Made by a program: the position numbers and the translations under genes. Positions 46,216-58,902 of a DNA stretch of 64,000 nt are shown here, piece by piece. This stretch comes from Bursaphelenchus xylophilus (taxonomy: Eukaryota; Nematoda; Chromadorea; Rhabditida; Aphelenchoididae). The stretch is taken from NCBI GenBank assembly GCA_904066235.2, contig CAJFCV020000001.1:10969291-11033290 (forward strand), in the 5' to 3' direction. The notes beneath the pieces were generated by a model. It had not been told where the DNA came from, made no database searches, and worked only from the letters and a program-made list of their open reading frames with translations. Within the stretch, counting starts at the first letter, position 1, and every line of letters begins with the position of its first letter.

Positions 46216-47427
46216 AGAATGGAAGAGAATTATAAATAAGAGAAAGGCGCTTTTCCTTTCATGGTATTTTGAGACATAGCATTCTCTGTTGGGAAAGGTT
46301 AATCAGGGGATTTAACAAAGCATTTTCATTGTTATTCTGAGCATTTTTGGGCAAGAAAAGAGAGGTCAGGCTTTAATGAAATTTGGCGCAGATTTAGAAT
46401 ATTCTTTTTTGTGGCATATCCAAGAGTTCTAGGTCGCGTTTCGCAGAAAAATCGAGATTTTTTGCCGGAAACAAAGCCAAAATCATCAAAATTTTTCGAA
46501 AATTGCAATAAGATTTTTTTCACTTTTTATTTCAGTCGTTGAATGTCTAATTATAAGCTAAAGTTGCAAGGTAAAACCTGAGATTCGCAGAAATTGAATT
46601 CAGGTAGAACATGCATGCACACACAGAAAAAAATGTAACTTATCCCCTTGAGCAATCTTTTATTTTTTACATCATCGTTTTTATAAGTCATAGGCTAAGT
46701 CTTTAGCAATGCGCAAGTAAAAAATTACCGTAACAGTGAGTAATACGGCGGGTCAGAAACTACAAAAAATGCAATCTTGTTTATGCCAAAGAAACTTTGC
46801 TGTTGCGATTACACAGCGGATAATCCACAAACCAAGAGGAGATTTGGAGATGTATCGATATAATGCATGGTATTTGGAAATGGATAATACGCAAATTGGC
46901 TATAAAGAGGAATACAGGTTGACGCACAAGGGTTGATTCATGGAAAGATTAAACGCTGGAGACACCTTGCAAAATCTCGGAATTGCAAGTGCACTCAAAA
47001 TAATTTTCTATACATAACAAGGAATGTGCCAGGACAGATTTTTTCAAGTTTTTTTTTGCCTATCAGCCTATGCAACTTAAAAATAAAGCCTTGGAAACTT
47101 TTGCTCGCGTTTTGAAGGGCAGCCGAAGTTCATATTGAAATTTTCGAAAAATTGTCGAATTTTCACCTACTTTCGGACTAAAAATATCGACTTTTTCTGC
47201 AAAACGCGAGCCAGAACTCTTGGATATGCCACAAAAATAATATTCTAAATCTGTGCCAAATTTCATTAAAGCCTGACCTCTCTTTTCTTGCCCAAAAATG
47301 CTCAGAATAACAATGAGAATGCTTTGTTAAATCCCCTGATTAACCTTTCCCAACAGAGAATGCTACGTCTGAGAATACCATAAAAGGAAAAGCGTCTTTC
47401 TCTTATTTATAATTCTCTCCCATTCTC
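46216..47427. mobile_element. 1.2-kb inverted-repeat element
   Basis: Arms of about 245 bp (46216-46460 and 47183-47427) are imperfect reverse complements; outer ends contain GAGAATTATAAATAAGAGAAA. Inner arm sequence includes TTTCTGCAAAACGCGAG-like words shared with other repeats here. No target duplication found and no transposase. Confidence 0.65.
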
Positions 47428-49419
47428 TCCAAAATTAAACTTTTCCCCATTCAAAATGCGAGCGCGGACAGTGTAAAGGCCCTAAGCGCACGTGAACTCC
47501 CATCGCAAAACATCTCTCCGCGAATGTCAAGGACACTGAACGCATAAATTTTTATCAACCCTCGGGGAACAAGTGTTTTTTTTTGATTCGGAAAAACAAT
47601 TTTTTTAGATACTTTGCCAATCACAGGTTTTTCGAACGGTTTCTGATGCAATGCCTGGTAATGTAAGTCATAGGGTATCATAAATCTCTCGTTTGTTGGA
47701 TTATAAACGTAAAAGGCAACAAATAGCGGGGAAAGCAGCGGTTTATGGAGCTGTTTTGAAGGAACTTTTTGATAAAAAACGGAGAAGGAAGTTGGGAAAA
47801 AAGGATTTTAAAATTTTGAAACATTCAAAAAAATAAGTCATGATCAAATCACAAAATTTTGTATCAATTTTTTATCGGAAAATTTGGTTTTTTCTTCAAA
47901 ATTTCGATAAAAATCATGAAAATGACTTTTTTCTGAATTTAAAAAAATAGAAAAAGTGGGTCATGATGACGCCAAAAACAATAAAAAACAATATGACAAT
48001 AATTTTTACAAATTTTAGCCTTCAAAATCTACTAATTTCTGCAAAATGCAGAGTGAAATTTCCGAAAAATCTCAAAAATTCAAATTACAAAATTTGGCTA
48101 AAAAATAAAAAATTTAAAGCCGTATTTTAGCTCAAAAAGGAGCTACAACAAACATTGGATTACGAGGTCCGCTAGAATGTAGAGAACGGAGAAAGTGATC
48201 GAAAATAAATGGCCAAGCTTTTGGCAAGCCTTGAAAACAAGGAACTGATGAGGAGCCAGTTCTTTTTTTGCCCTCGGGGCACAAACCGAGTGCATTATAA
48301 ACAAATAGAAACAAATTTTTAAGATTTTTTTGGTGTCCTTGGAAATATACCTACGATTGGAAAAAAGTGCAAAAAAAAATTTTAACTCCAAAAATATTGT
48401 TACAATAGATTTTATATTTTTATAACTTTGACACTCATATGCTTTGGTCAAGTAGTTTTTCCCTCGCTCTCTGAAGAAATACGTATGCCGGGGAATGGGT
48501 CCGGAGCGGGATTAGGACAATTTCCCGGGAATTTGAAGTTTTCAAATTCCACGAAAATTGTTTTGCAAACTCGATTTGAGTTCCGGGATAATGGGGCTGG
48601 ACTCTTGGAGTACTTTTATTTTGGTTTTAAAAAGGTTCCGTCTAGCAGAGAAACTTTGCAAGTGACACGTTTTAGATAAAACACAAAAAATGCCCAAGAG
48701 TGTCTAAAAATTGCCCAGAATTTTACAGACATGCTCAGAACCAGTCGCTTATTAATCGTTGAAGACTTCAGCTCCTACTTTGAACGGCAGCCTGCATATT
48801 TAAAAATTTTGCGTAGGAAAGAGAACGCAAAACTAGGAGAGTTGGCCAAGCGCGAGACGTTTTTCGCCCAAAACTTTTTTAGTCCCGCATGGAAATTTTT
48901 TATTTTTTGGTTAAATGTTATACGGTCGATTAGTAATTGAGCCTGAAATTTATAACCCAAAAAGCCAAAAAAGTCCAAATTCCTTTTCGGCTTCCGCCAA
49001 AAAATCCCAATGTTTCTTGCAAAGCTGGAAGCTCGGACCTTCACGTGTATTTTAGAAGATTATGCTCCAATGTTGGGCCGACGTTCTTTAGATTATATTC
49101 GCCCCACTTTCAGACTTCATTTGTACTATTAAGACAAAGGAAAGTTTCCCAGCTCCCATTTTTTAAAAACCGCCGACGCTTTTTGATCAAAATCTCCGAT
49201 AAATTTTATAGTAATCCCAAGTGCATAAATCTCGGATCAACTACCATCAAACAGAATGTTTTAAAAGAAAAATGAAGCTTTGGAAGACAAATTAGTTATG
49301 GGCAAAAAATACTGTAGTTCAGAGACCACATGTAAAAGTGCAACCAGACTTTGAACACAATTCGGGAATGGGCCACATGGCAATTTAAAATCTCCGTTGT
49401 TTTTGCAAATCGCGAGTTA
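47428..49419. other. Non-coding stretch with repeat fragments
   Basis: A GTCATGATGAC copy lies at about 47963 and a half copy at 47838. Bases 48730-49050 carry a diverged core of the 448-bp family (CAAAACTAGGAGAGTTGGCC). No gene seen. Confidence 0.4.
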
Positions 49420-49678
49420 CAGTGATGGGCCTGATCCAGTGGCAAAAAACGTACCATTTTGCATCCATGAAATGCCAAAAATGTACCAAAATGCCTCCCT
49501 TTCCAATTGAACAAAACTCCATTTTGAAGGGCGCGCCATTTCCCTCACAAACAAAACCGGGTGGCGCTTTTGAAATCGGAGCTTTCTCAATTGGAGAAGG
49601 AGGTATTTTGCCACATTTTTTGTTACTTTCCGGACTCAAAATGGTACGTTTTTTGCCACTGGATCAGGTCCGCCACTG
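49420..49678. mobile_element. 259-bp Tc1/mariner-type MITE with TA duplication
   Basis: Termini CAGTGATGGGCCTGATCCAG and its reverse complement CTGGATCAGGTCCGCCACTG, continuing inward through GGCAAAAAACGTACCATTTTG. TA flanks both sides (49418-49419, 49679-49680). A partial second copy is at 63390-63481. Confidence 0.8.
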
Positions 49679-49716
49679 TAGATGGCTCACACAAAAATTA
49701 CAAAAAAGTTATCTAA

Positions 49717-50162
49717 CAAGGGAAGTACCCCAAGTGCGACGCTCAGATTTTCTTTAAATTTTACACACACGTCGGGAATAGACTAAATATCAATTCCTGA
49801 AAGTTTTAGCTCGCGCTTTGCAGGCGCCGCCGAGATATCGAACGATTTTTGCCGCCGAGAGAGCACGCTAAACGTGGAGAGCGGTCAGAGAGAAGAGCGC
49901 TTTTTGGCCATAACTTTGGTAGTTTCGTGCGGAAAAATTTGATTTTTTGTAGAAACATTATCCTTTACGGTTGAAATTGGCATGAAACTTCGTGCCGAAA
50001 TTCGGCAAAAAGTCCTAAATTTTCACCGACTTTCGATCTAAAAATCTCGGTTGTTTCTGCAAAGCGCGAGCAAGGATTCTCGCATATATTTTGGAAAAAA
50101 TTGCTCTAAATCTGTGCCAAGTTTCATCAAAATCTGACCTTCGCCCTTGGAGTACTTCCCTG
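49717..50162 (+). mobile_element. ~448-bp TWA-flanked element, copy 1 (forward)
   Basis: Terminus CAAGGGAAGTACCCCAAGTG at the left and CTTGGAGTACTTCCCTG at the right. The left flank is TAA, the right TGA (degraded duplication). Interior order: GCACACACGTCGGG, AGCTCGCGCTTTGCAG, GAGAGCACGC, GAGAGCGGTCAGAG, TTTTTGGCCATAAC, GTTTCTGCAAAGCGCGAG. Confidence 0.8.
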
Positions 50163-51869
50163 TGAACTTCTCTCCCAAACTTTTTTAAACTCAATTTCCA
50201 TCTCTTCCATTACTTCTCCTCTCATCTTCCAGTCAAAATTTGGACTAAAACTATAAACTTGAAGCACAACTCCAAAGATTACTGTTCAAAAGCTCTCCAA
50301 CCAGGCCGAAAATCAATCAAATTTCCTTCATTTTTTTGCTGTCGCTCTCCCATTTTTTCATATTCGTTCCTGGAGAATTTGTTTCCGTGTTTTTGTCATC
50401 CAAGCGGCAAAATGTGGAAATTTCATTTAAAAAAAGTTGCAAAATAAGGCAAATGCCAAATTTTTTTTTAAATTGTGGTGGCAAAAAGAAGGGGGCTGTA
50501 TCAAAAAAATTTTATTGTCACACACATACGAAAATAAGGTTTGATTCAAGGAATAATGTGATGAACATGCGGATTCTCGCCTCCGCATCGTAAATTTAAA
50601 ATTTTATTTACAAATAAAATTTTATTAGAATTGAATTTTTGGAGCAATTTTTTGAAATGCAGCGAGTCAAAGGCGTTGTGGTAAACCGGAAGAGCTTTGG
50701 ATAAAATTGGGCGTATATTGAGACTAAACTTTCTTTGAAAAATGTACAAAATTTTTGGGATTTGCAGAGAAAAATTGAGATTTTTAGCCCGACAAGAGAA
50801 TCCCAAAATTTGAGCTTTTTTTGCGAGGATATCTCTGAGCTGCTTAGGCCAGAAATCACTCCACCGACTTTGCGAGTGAATTAGCAATATCTCTGCTGTA
50901 TTTGCAAATGATGAGCTAAAATTTTCAGCAATAAATATGTGCCCTAGGCACAATAGGTGTGTAGAATTCCAAGGAAATCTTACTGTAAGTGTAACGTTTC
51001 ACGAAAAAAATTAGATTTTTTTACGAACAACACAGATCTAGATGACAATTTTTTGTATCTCCAAAGAGACTTCTATTCAATACTTTCAACAAAAAAAATT
51101 ATTTTACTTTTTTCACACTACGATTTTTATATTTTGGCCACATTTTTCATAGCCTGTGATCGAAAATTTATGGTATTACGTAGAAGCTGGACTGTGTACT
51201 TTGACCGATCCGGCAATTTTTTGTTTGAAACAAAATCTCTTCACTTTAAAATCTCATTTTTGACGTTTCTCGCCCGTCCGAAGGCCAAATGGCAAATCGG
51301 AAACATAAATCAGCGAAATTCTTTGAAGATCTCGGTCAGAAATTCAAAAAATTTTGATGAAAACGATAACTAATTTTTCTATAGATTTTTAAAAAATGAC
51401 AAAAAAATTTAATTTTTTTCAAAATTCTTGGCCAGGACCCTTAAAAAGACAGCTCCCCATTTTAACGACCACCCATAAAACGATTGAGCCCTGATGACAA
51501 GGTCCAAACAGTCCAAATCTGAGGCTGTAAAAGTGCAAAAAAAAGGGAAAAGAAATTGGAAATTCCAAAGAAAATTTCCATTTGGCTTCGAATCGGACCC
51601 AAATTGCTTCCGAATTTAATTTGATCTGATCTTTAATTCAAATAAATGCACTTTGGGGGACTTTTGGACATTCGCGCGAGGGTTTCATTGGCCTGGAAAT
51701 ACGCGATATACGATTTCGTGAGAAAATTTTTTGGGAATTTCGAAATCGCAAAAATTTCAAAGTTTTGAATAAAATAAAATGCCTTATTGCAGCAGTTAGA
51801 AGGCTAAAAAGTTATTAAAAATGATATGACTAGTCGGAATCTTGCCTAAATCTTTCATTTTTCAAAATT
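50163..51869. other. Non-coding stretch, no supported gene
   Basis: A 138-codon plus-strand frame (50957-51373) has a biased AT-rich composition, no splice or family support. Otherwise AT-rich with weak repeat fragments. Confidence 0.4.
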
Positions 51870-52031
51870 CCTAAAACGTCATCACGACGGATTTTTTCAA
51901 ATTTTAGAATAAATACGTCATTAAAAATGCTATAAAACTACGAAAATTTTTACAAACATCATCTTGAAACATCTACGAACCGAATTCTTAATTCGAAAAA
52001 GTTGTCATCATGACGCATTTTTTGGAATTTT
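51870..52031. repeat. Two GTCATGATGAC-type ends in the same orientation
   Basis: GTCATCACGACGGATTTTTT at about 51880 and GTCATCATGACGCATTTTTT with TGGAATTTT ending 52030. They are direct, not inverted, so this is a pair of ends from broken copies. Confidence 0.5.
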
Positions 52032-52721
52032 GCAAAAATCGCTTTTGAAACGATACATACATTTATAGTGTATGTATTAAGATTTACCGTGTAACCTAGG
52101 TAAAAAAATACAAATTTTAGATTTGGAAATTGCCCTTTGAGTTGCTTTTCTGAACTTTTGCTGCAATATAACTCGGCCTCTTGTACTACTATAATATATT
52201 TCCCATCTCTCAAACTACGCAAAAAATAAAAGTTGAATTGTCATCATCTCAGGCAACGAAAGACTTCAAATGCCCAAAAAAAGCATTGTGTAATAATATT
52301 TCTTGGACTTGAACCCGTAGATTTACAACTTGTTTTATTGGTAGTCGAACAGTAATGCCTACGGCCAATGGTGGGTAAGTTATAAAAAAGTAATTGTAAT
52401 GTGGTATTTGCTCGTTGAGAAGGCCAAACAAACAGTCTATGGACATTCTGCGAGCCGGATTTAGCGTTGTACTCGAGTACAAAAGAGATGGCTGAATGTA
52501 TGTAGTTAACGGAGGAATAAAACTTGATGAGTACAAGATAATGTGAAGAATGAGAAATGCACGGGAGCAGGAGACTTAAGAGGATAAAAAGTAATGTCAA
52601 GTGTGATATAAAAGCAGTGTAATACAATTGTTTCAACTCTTCAAAGAATTTTGAAAAAAATGAAAATCAAAAATTCTGTTACATGAAAAATATAGTTTTA
52701 AAAACTGAGTAAACAAGGCGG

Positions 52722-53142
52722 AAGGGCCAGATTTTGATGAAACAAGTTCAGATTACAATTTTCTGACATGCATGCAAGGCTCCTAGCTCACTCGTTGTAG
52801 ACATAACCAAGATTTTTAGGCCGGATGTTGGTAAAAATTTCATACTTTTTCGAGTTAATCCATGAAAAATTCAGTCTCAATTTCGAATAGAAAGGCCAAC
52901 GTTTTCACTAAAAACTGATTTTTTCCACAGGAAACTGGCAAAATTACGGTCAACAAGTCTATTCTCCCTCTGACCGATCTTTACTTTTTGCGCCTCTCTC
53001 ATCGATAAAGATCGTTGAATTTCTCGGCCGCGCTTGCAAAGCATGAGCTAAAATTTCGAGGAATTAAAATGTGGCTTACATAGAAACTATGTACATTATT
53101 CAAGCAAAATCCGAGCGTCGCACGTTGGAGAGGTCCCTTAAA
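52722..53142 (-). mobile_element. Degenerate copy of the 448-bp family (reverse)
   Basis: Begins AACAAGGCGGAAGGGCCAGA then TTTTGATGAAAC, contains CTCTGACCGATC and GCATGAGCTAAAATTTC, and ends GAGCGTCGCACGTTGGAGAG. Internal order matches the reverse orientation of the good copies. Confidence 0.6.
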
Positions 53143-55654
53143 GATTCAAAAAGTTTACCATTTTGAAAAAAGGATTTTTTTTTGGATTATCCACTGAAAT
53201 AAAATCCTCTACAATAACAATATTTTTACCATTCAGATACATATTGTGTTAACGTTCTTTGAAGTCCGTTTCCTCGATGTTTCGAGAGAGAGAAAGCGAA
53301 AGAAGAGAGTAGAAAAGAAAATGCGCGGTTGGTTCACGTGCCATCTATTTATTCTCGTTTTTTCAGCGATTTTTCGCTCTTATAAAACCCGATCTTTGAT
53401 GCTTTCCGTTAGTTGTTTTGGAGATTGGATTTCACAAAATTCGAAGTGAATTGGAATAAAAAATGTTTTGAAAAAAAAAATAAAAAATTTCAAAAAAAAT
53501 AATTCTGTGTTTTCTAAAAACTTTATGCAATTTCTATGTTTGTTTGACCTTTGTAGAGAGTGTAAAAATCAAAAAATCCAGAAAAGGGAAAGGAAACTTG
53601 CTCAAAGTGCAACGTTCATATTTTCATTAAACTTTCTAAAAAAAAAATACAAGTATTCATAGGGTTTGTGGTTATACTTTTGTTTTGCCCCGATTGACTT
53701 GATTTTTGGTATGGTGGTTCTTTTAGATGCTCTCTTTGAGTATTTGAAAAAAAAATTCGGAATTTTCAATTTTGAGTGACCTATGACGTCATGAAAAGTC
53801 GAAACTTTGAGTCTCTGTATCTCGCTCCGTTTTACAGCTACCGACTTGATTTTTGGTTTCGTAGCGTATGGTACATAATGGGACAATCACTGTCGAGATT
53901 TTTTCGAAATTTCAAAATTTACGAAAAAAATCTCAAAAAATGACCTTTTTTCGTAAACGTTCGACGCGTCCAGCTTTATTGAAATGCAAGCTTCTACAGG
54001 TCCATATCGGGAAAGCAAATTCATAACTAAGAGATATCTCGATGTATGTGTAGATACGGCCATGTACAAAGTTACACTTCCAGAAAACCCCGTCATGATG
54101 ACGGATTTTCTGGATTTTTTCGATTCCATTGAATTCAGCGTACTCGACTTCCTATTAGTACGTGTCTTTCATTCCCGTACTCGCCTTCGTATTTTAGCTA
54201 TGGCTTAGTGTAAAAAATACGATTTGCACAGTGCAAAGTTCAACAAAATGGTTCTCGGCTCCCAGGTCGAAATTCAAAAAAATCACTCGCAAATCTTATT
54301 TTTTTTGGTCGAAGATTACCCTCAATTGTTTTTGGACCTGTAGTCATCGTCATCTCTCAGAACCAGTTTCGCCAAAAAAAAGTCGATTTTTCAAATTTTT
54401 CAAATTTTCAGTTTTTCAAATTTTTACCCCGGATGGTCAACAACAATGTCAAAAGTGCCCGACTATAGATTGTAGAGCTCGACGAGCTCTACAATTTACC
54501 CGCTTACACCACATTCGTATCTCTCGAAATACGGCCGCCAGAGCGGCCGGAAATTTCGGCCAAAAAATGGGCACCTTTTTCAAAAAGATCCCCTCAGGGC
54601 AAGAAGCGATCTTTGAAAACTTGACTTGCTGGATGTGATAGTCGACAAACCAAACTACCAACATGCGAAGTTTCAGGTCGCTGGGTTCCGTATTCGCTGT
54701 GCACTGGGTCATCAAAAAAAGTTTTTAATTTTGGCCGAATTTCGGCCCTCAGGGCATCAGATGGAATTTTTTTGAATTTTCATTTCCTCTATCGTATTCA
54801 GCACACTGAACTGCTATAGAAACGGCAATCGAATTCTAAAATACGACCAAGCTGCGAGAGCAATATTCGAATTACAAAATTTTTAGATTTTGCTTACTTT
54901 GACGAAAGTTACATTATCTGAAAAACAAGGTCGAAATCGAAAAATCCCGCTCTCAAGTGCACTTCGTATTTAGACTTCGGAGAAGTATGCAAAGCCTCAG
55001 TAGTAACATCCAACTTTTTGGTAAGATATTTGGAACGAAAAAAATTTTCAAAATTTACATAATCACAAACTCGACCAAAACTCAAAAATTTCCAATTACA
55101 ATCGGTCTAAAAGTTACATATTCGGAATCTCCATGTCATTTCGGACATAGTCGCATGTTTTTCCCGGTACTTTTAGCGCAACAAGTGCCAGTTTTGAAAA
55201 AACGCCCACTTCCATGACCGAAAACACAAAAAAAGAGCGCGGCGAAGAGAGAGAGTGGGCAGAGAACCGGTTCCCTCTTCGTTTGGCGGGAGAAAAGAGA
55301 GAGTGAGAAAGGGGTGGAGGATGGGTAGACAAAGGTTTTCTCTTTCGATTTCGGTTAGAGATAAGGCGAAGAGAGTGCTGAGTGTGAGGAGGGTGGTACG
55401 GAAGCTGTCATCGTGACGCGTCATGACGGGGTTTTCTGGATTTTTTTGAGAAATTTTTAGAAAATTATTTTTTTGGTCCGGGATTCTCGGGATTTGGCCG
55501 TTTTAGGGCCAAATTTGACGGAGAGTTCGGGAAAAATATTATCTAAGTATACTTTTAAGTGCTGAGTCCATTTTTTTAGTTGATTTTTGCTTATCTTATG
55601 CGATTTTGATCAGCTTATGGTGGAAGAAAAATTATTTTAGGTAACAAAATGCAG
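53143..55654. other. Non-coding stretch with lone palindromic ends and a GA-rich patch
   Basis: Near-perfect CCGTCATGATGACGG with GGATTTTCTGG at 54092-54116; CGTGACGCGTCATGACG at about 55412; ATGACGTCAT at 53783-53792; GA-rich 55230-55400. A 42-codon frame starting 53321 with a hydrophobic N-terminus is followed by AATAAA but has no other support. Confidence 0.4.
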
Positions 55655-56000
55655 TCTCGCGGCGGCCGTAGGCCGTCGCCTTATGCCGGCGGGCTCTTTA
55701 GCCGGGCTTAGCGATCTGGAACTGACCTGAGCTTAGCGATTAGTGTAAGCTTAGCGATCTTAACTTCTCGATCTAAAACAAGGGCGGCTTAGCGTTCCGA
55801 ACGTCACAAGTTTCTACTAGGCTCAGTCTAACGCGTAGCGTTTTTCTGCCGCGGCCGGAGGCCGTCGGCAAAGCTTTGGCGAGCGTTTGTGCTGTTTTCG
55901 ACGTTGAATAGATCCAAATCGCGCTCAAAGTTGCCTTTATCCGCAGGGCCGCCCGAGAGACGGTAGCAGCCGCAGGCTGCGTTAGTCTCGAGCCCTAGTC
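55655..56000. repeat. GC-rich island of short hairpins and GCTTAGCGAT repeats
   Basis: In AT-rich surroundings this stretch has hairpins such as GCGGCCGTAGGCCGTCGC, CCGCGGCCGGAGGCCGTCGG and GCAGCCGCAGGCTGC, plus three copies of GCTTAGCGAT and one of GCTTAGCGTT. No frame, RNA gene or terminal repeat recognised. Confidence 0.55.
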
Positions 56001-56142
56001 CCTAACACATTATGCACAGACAACAAAGATTTATCTTTTCTATAAAAAAGATCAGAGATTTGCACGCAACTTTCTAATTTTGCCAGGTCTGATCAAAAAT
56101 TTTAAAAAAATTTTAAGAAGCAAATTTTTTTTTCAAAACTTA

Positions 56143-56591
56143 CAGGGGAAGTACTCCAAGTGCGACGCTCAGATTTTCTTTAAATTTTGCACACGCGTCG
56201 GGTTTGGACTAAATATCAATTCCTGAAAGTTTTAGTTCGCGCTTTGCGGGCGCCGCCGAGATATCGAACGATTTTTGCCGCCGAGAGAGCACGCTAAACG
56301 TGGAGAGCGGTCAGAGAGAAAACCGCTTTTTGGCCATAACTTTGGCAGTTTCGTGCAGAAAAGTTTGATTTTTTGTAGAAACATTATCCTTTACGGTTGA
56401 AATTGGCATGAAACTTTTCGTGCCGAAATTCGGCAAAAAGTCCTAAATTTTCGCCGACTTTCGATCTAAAAATCTCGATTGTTTTTGCAAAGCGCGAGCT
56501 AAGATTCTCGCATATATCTTATAAAAAATTATTTTAAATTTACGCCAAGTTTCATCAAAATATGAGCGTCGCACTTGGAGTACTTCCCCTG
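56143..56591 (+). mobile_element. ~448-bp TWA-flanked element, copy 2 (forward)
   Basis: Starts CAGGGGAAGTACTCCAAGTG, ends CACTTGGAGTACTTCCCCTG, with a clean TTA duplication at 56140-56142 and 56592-56594. 449 bp. Confidence 0.85.
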
Positions 56592-57099
56592 TTAGAGATT
56601 TTATTATTTTTCTCGATTTTTTCAGCACCCCATGACTCGAACTACCGTACCCTTTTCCTTTTCTCCGTCACTACTTCTAATTCAAAGCTTGCAAACAAAA
56701 TTAGGATTTCCAGACATTTTGAATTGCATGTGTAATATAATTATCAAAAAATGTTATTAAAAACATTGTACGTCAATGGGAAGGGCCTGAATTGTGCGCG
56801 AAAATACAATTTGTGCAACAAGTTAATTGCCAATAAGATTGTGGAATAAAAAATGAAGGAAAACATACTTTTTATTGGGCTATTGATTATAAAAAATTGA
56901 ACCCAGAGTCCAACAAATAAATTTAAGAAATTGATGACCACAAGTTCAAATTGCATCTTTTTTATCATTTTTTATATAAATTGTTGTGAAAAAAAACATG
57001 GTAATGGTTTGAAAACAGCAAAAACAAATAGCAAAAGAAACGTCCTTACTGTAAGTGCGCCGCACATCTTTTTAAACTTTTGTCACACAGTGAGTCTAA

Positions 57100-57548
57100 C
57101 AGGGGAAGTACTCCAAGTGCAACGCTCAGATTTTGATGAGACTTGGCACAAATTTACAATAATTTTTTCTAAGATATATGCGAGAATCCTAGCTCACGCT
57201 TTGCAGAAACAATCCAGATTTTTAGATCGAAAGTCGGCCAAAATTTAGGCCTTTTTGCCGAATTTCGGCACGAAAAGTTTCATGCCTATTTCTACCGTAA
57301 AGGATAATGTTTCTACAAAAAATCAAAATTTTCCGCACAAAACTAGCAAAATTATGGCCAAAAAGCGTTTTTCTCTCTGACCGCTCTCCACGTTTAGCGC
57401 GCTCTCTCGGCGGCAAAAATGGTTCGATATCTCGGCGGCGCCCGCAAAGCGCGAGCTAAAACTTTCAGGAATTGATATTTAGTCCATACCCGACGTGTGT
57501 GAAAAATTTAAAGAAAATCTGAGCGTCGCACTTGGAGTACTTCCCCCG
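57100..57548 (-). mobile_element. ~448-bp TWA-flanked element, copy 3 (reverse)
   Basis: Starts CAGGGGAAGTACTCCAAGTG, ends CTTGGAGTACTTCCCCCG, flanked by TAA at 57097-57099 and 57549-57551. The interior is in the opposite order to copy 2. Confidence 0.85.
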
Positions 57549-58454
57549 TAAGCCAAATTCCATGTCATCAAGCCTACGAAAAACATAAAGCAGAACCCCT
57601 CTACCCCTTCAATTCGGACCAAAATCTTAGCCTCCTCCAACAAACCCATTCTCCATAAATTTTGAGCTGTCTTATCAGTCAATTCAAATCCGTATTGCAA
57701 CAAGAGTGCATTCTAATTCCCGTCTTTTGTCCCTAATAATTGAACAGAGACGAAATCACATGATTTTTATCGAAACGAAAAGAGAGAAAAGTGTTTTTTT
57801 TCGACGTGAAAGACCCAAAAAAAAGTGTCACGGGAGAAAGAAACATAACTCTGTATTTATGAGAGTGAATTCGCTCTGTTCTTGAGGGGAAATTGAGAGG
57901 GATATAAATAAAAATATTATTCAAAATTTAATTTTATTAAATTAATGACCTTAAGTTTTCAAAACAAATAATAATGGTCGAAAAAAAATTTTTTTAATTT
58001 TTTTAACTATTGAAAAAATTAATCTTTTTTGCAAGAAACGACAACAAATAAAACTTTTTTTTAATTAAGAAAAAATTATTTCACCAATAAAATTTCCACA
58101 TTCTTTTAGAAACGATCTCTGGAAATTTGTATTAAATGCGCGAGAAACCGCCCTCGAGGACCAAAAAACTTTTCGCATCATAGCTCCGGGAAACATTATC
58201 CATGCAACATTAATGCCGTGGCCTTCGGTTCTCTCCCCATTCCCCATTCTAATGCTTGTTTTTGGTTGTAAGAAAGTCATGTGAGTAAGAGGAACTAATT
58301 CAAGAATCTGACGTTTTTCAATTTGGGGTTAAATTATTGCAAGGAGACTTACAGTAGACAGCCTTATGAATGGATTATTAATTTTTAAAAGCAGTAGCTC
58401 ACAGATTGCGTAGATGTTATTAATTTTCGGATTTTCGGTGGCGAGAGAAATTTA
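57549..58454. other. Non-coding AT-rich stretch between elements
   Basis: No splice-supported exon or recognisable protein in any frame. Confidence 0.4.
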
Positions 58455-58902
58455 CAGGCAAAGTACACCAAGTGCGACACTCAGATTTTCTTTAAATTTT
58501 GCACACATGCCGGGTATGGACTAGATATCAATTCCTGAAAGTTTTAGCTCGCGCTTTGCGGGCGCCGCCGAGATATCGAACGATTTTTGCCGCCGAGAGA
58601 GCACGCTCAACGTGGAGAGCGGTCAGAGAGAAAAACGCTTTTTGGCCATAATTTTGCTAGTTTTGTGCGGAAAATTTTGATTTTTTGTAGAAACATTATC
58701 CTTTACGGTAGAAATAGGCATGAAACTTTTCGTGCCGAAATTCGGCAAAAAGTCCTAAATTTTGCCTACTTTCGATCTAAAAATGTCGGTCGTTCCTGCA
58801 AAGCGCATGCTAGGATTCTCGCATATATCTTAGAAAAAATTCTTCTAAATTTATGCCAAGTTTCATCAAAATCTGAGCGTCGCACTTGGAGTACTTCCCC
58901 TG
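58455..58902 (+). mobile_element. ~448-bp TWA-flanked element, copy 4 (forward)
   Basis: Starts CAGGCAAAGTACACCAAGTG, ends CACTTGGAGTACTTCCCCTG, flanked by TTA at 58452-58454 and 58903-58905. The left terminus carries two changes from the others. Confidence 0.85.

Noticed and set aside
50957..51373. 138-codon plus-strand frame
   Set aside because: Composition is AT-driven (many F, L, I, N, K), no recognisable motif, no acceptor or polyadenylation signal in place.
53321..53449. 42-codon frame with signal-peptide-like start and nearby AATAAA
   Set aside because: Too short, no orthology, and surrounded by repeats; could be real but the sequence alone does not show it.
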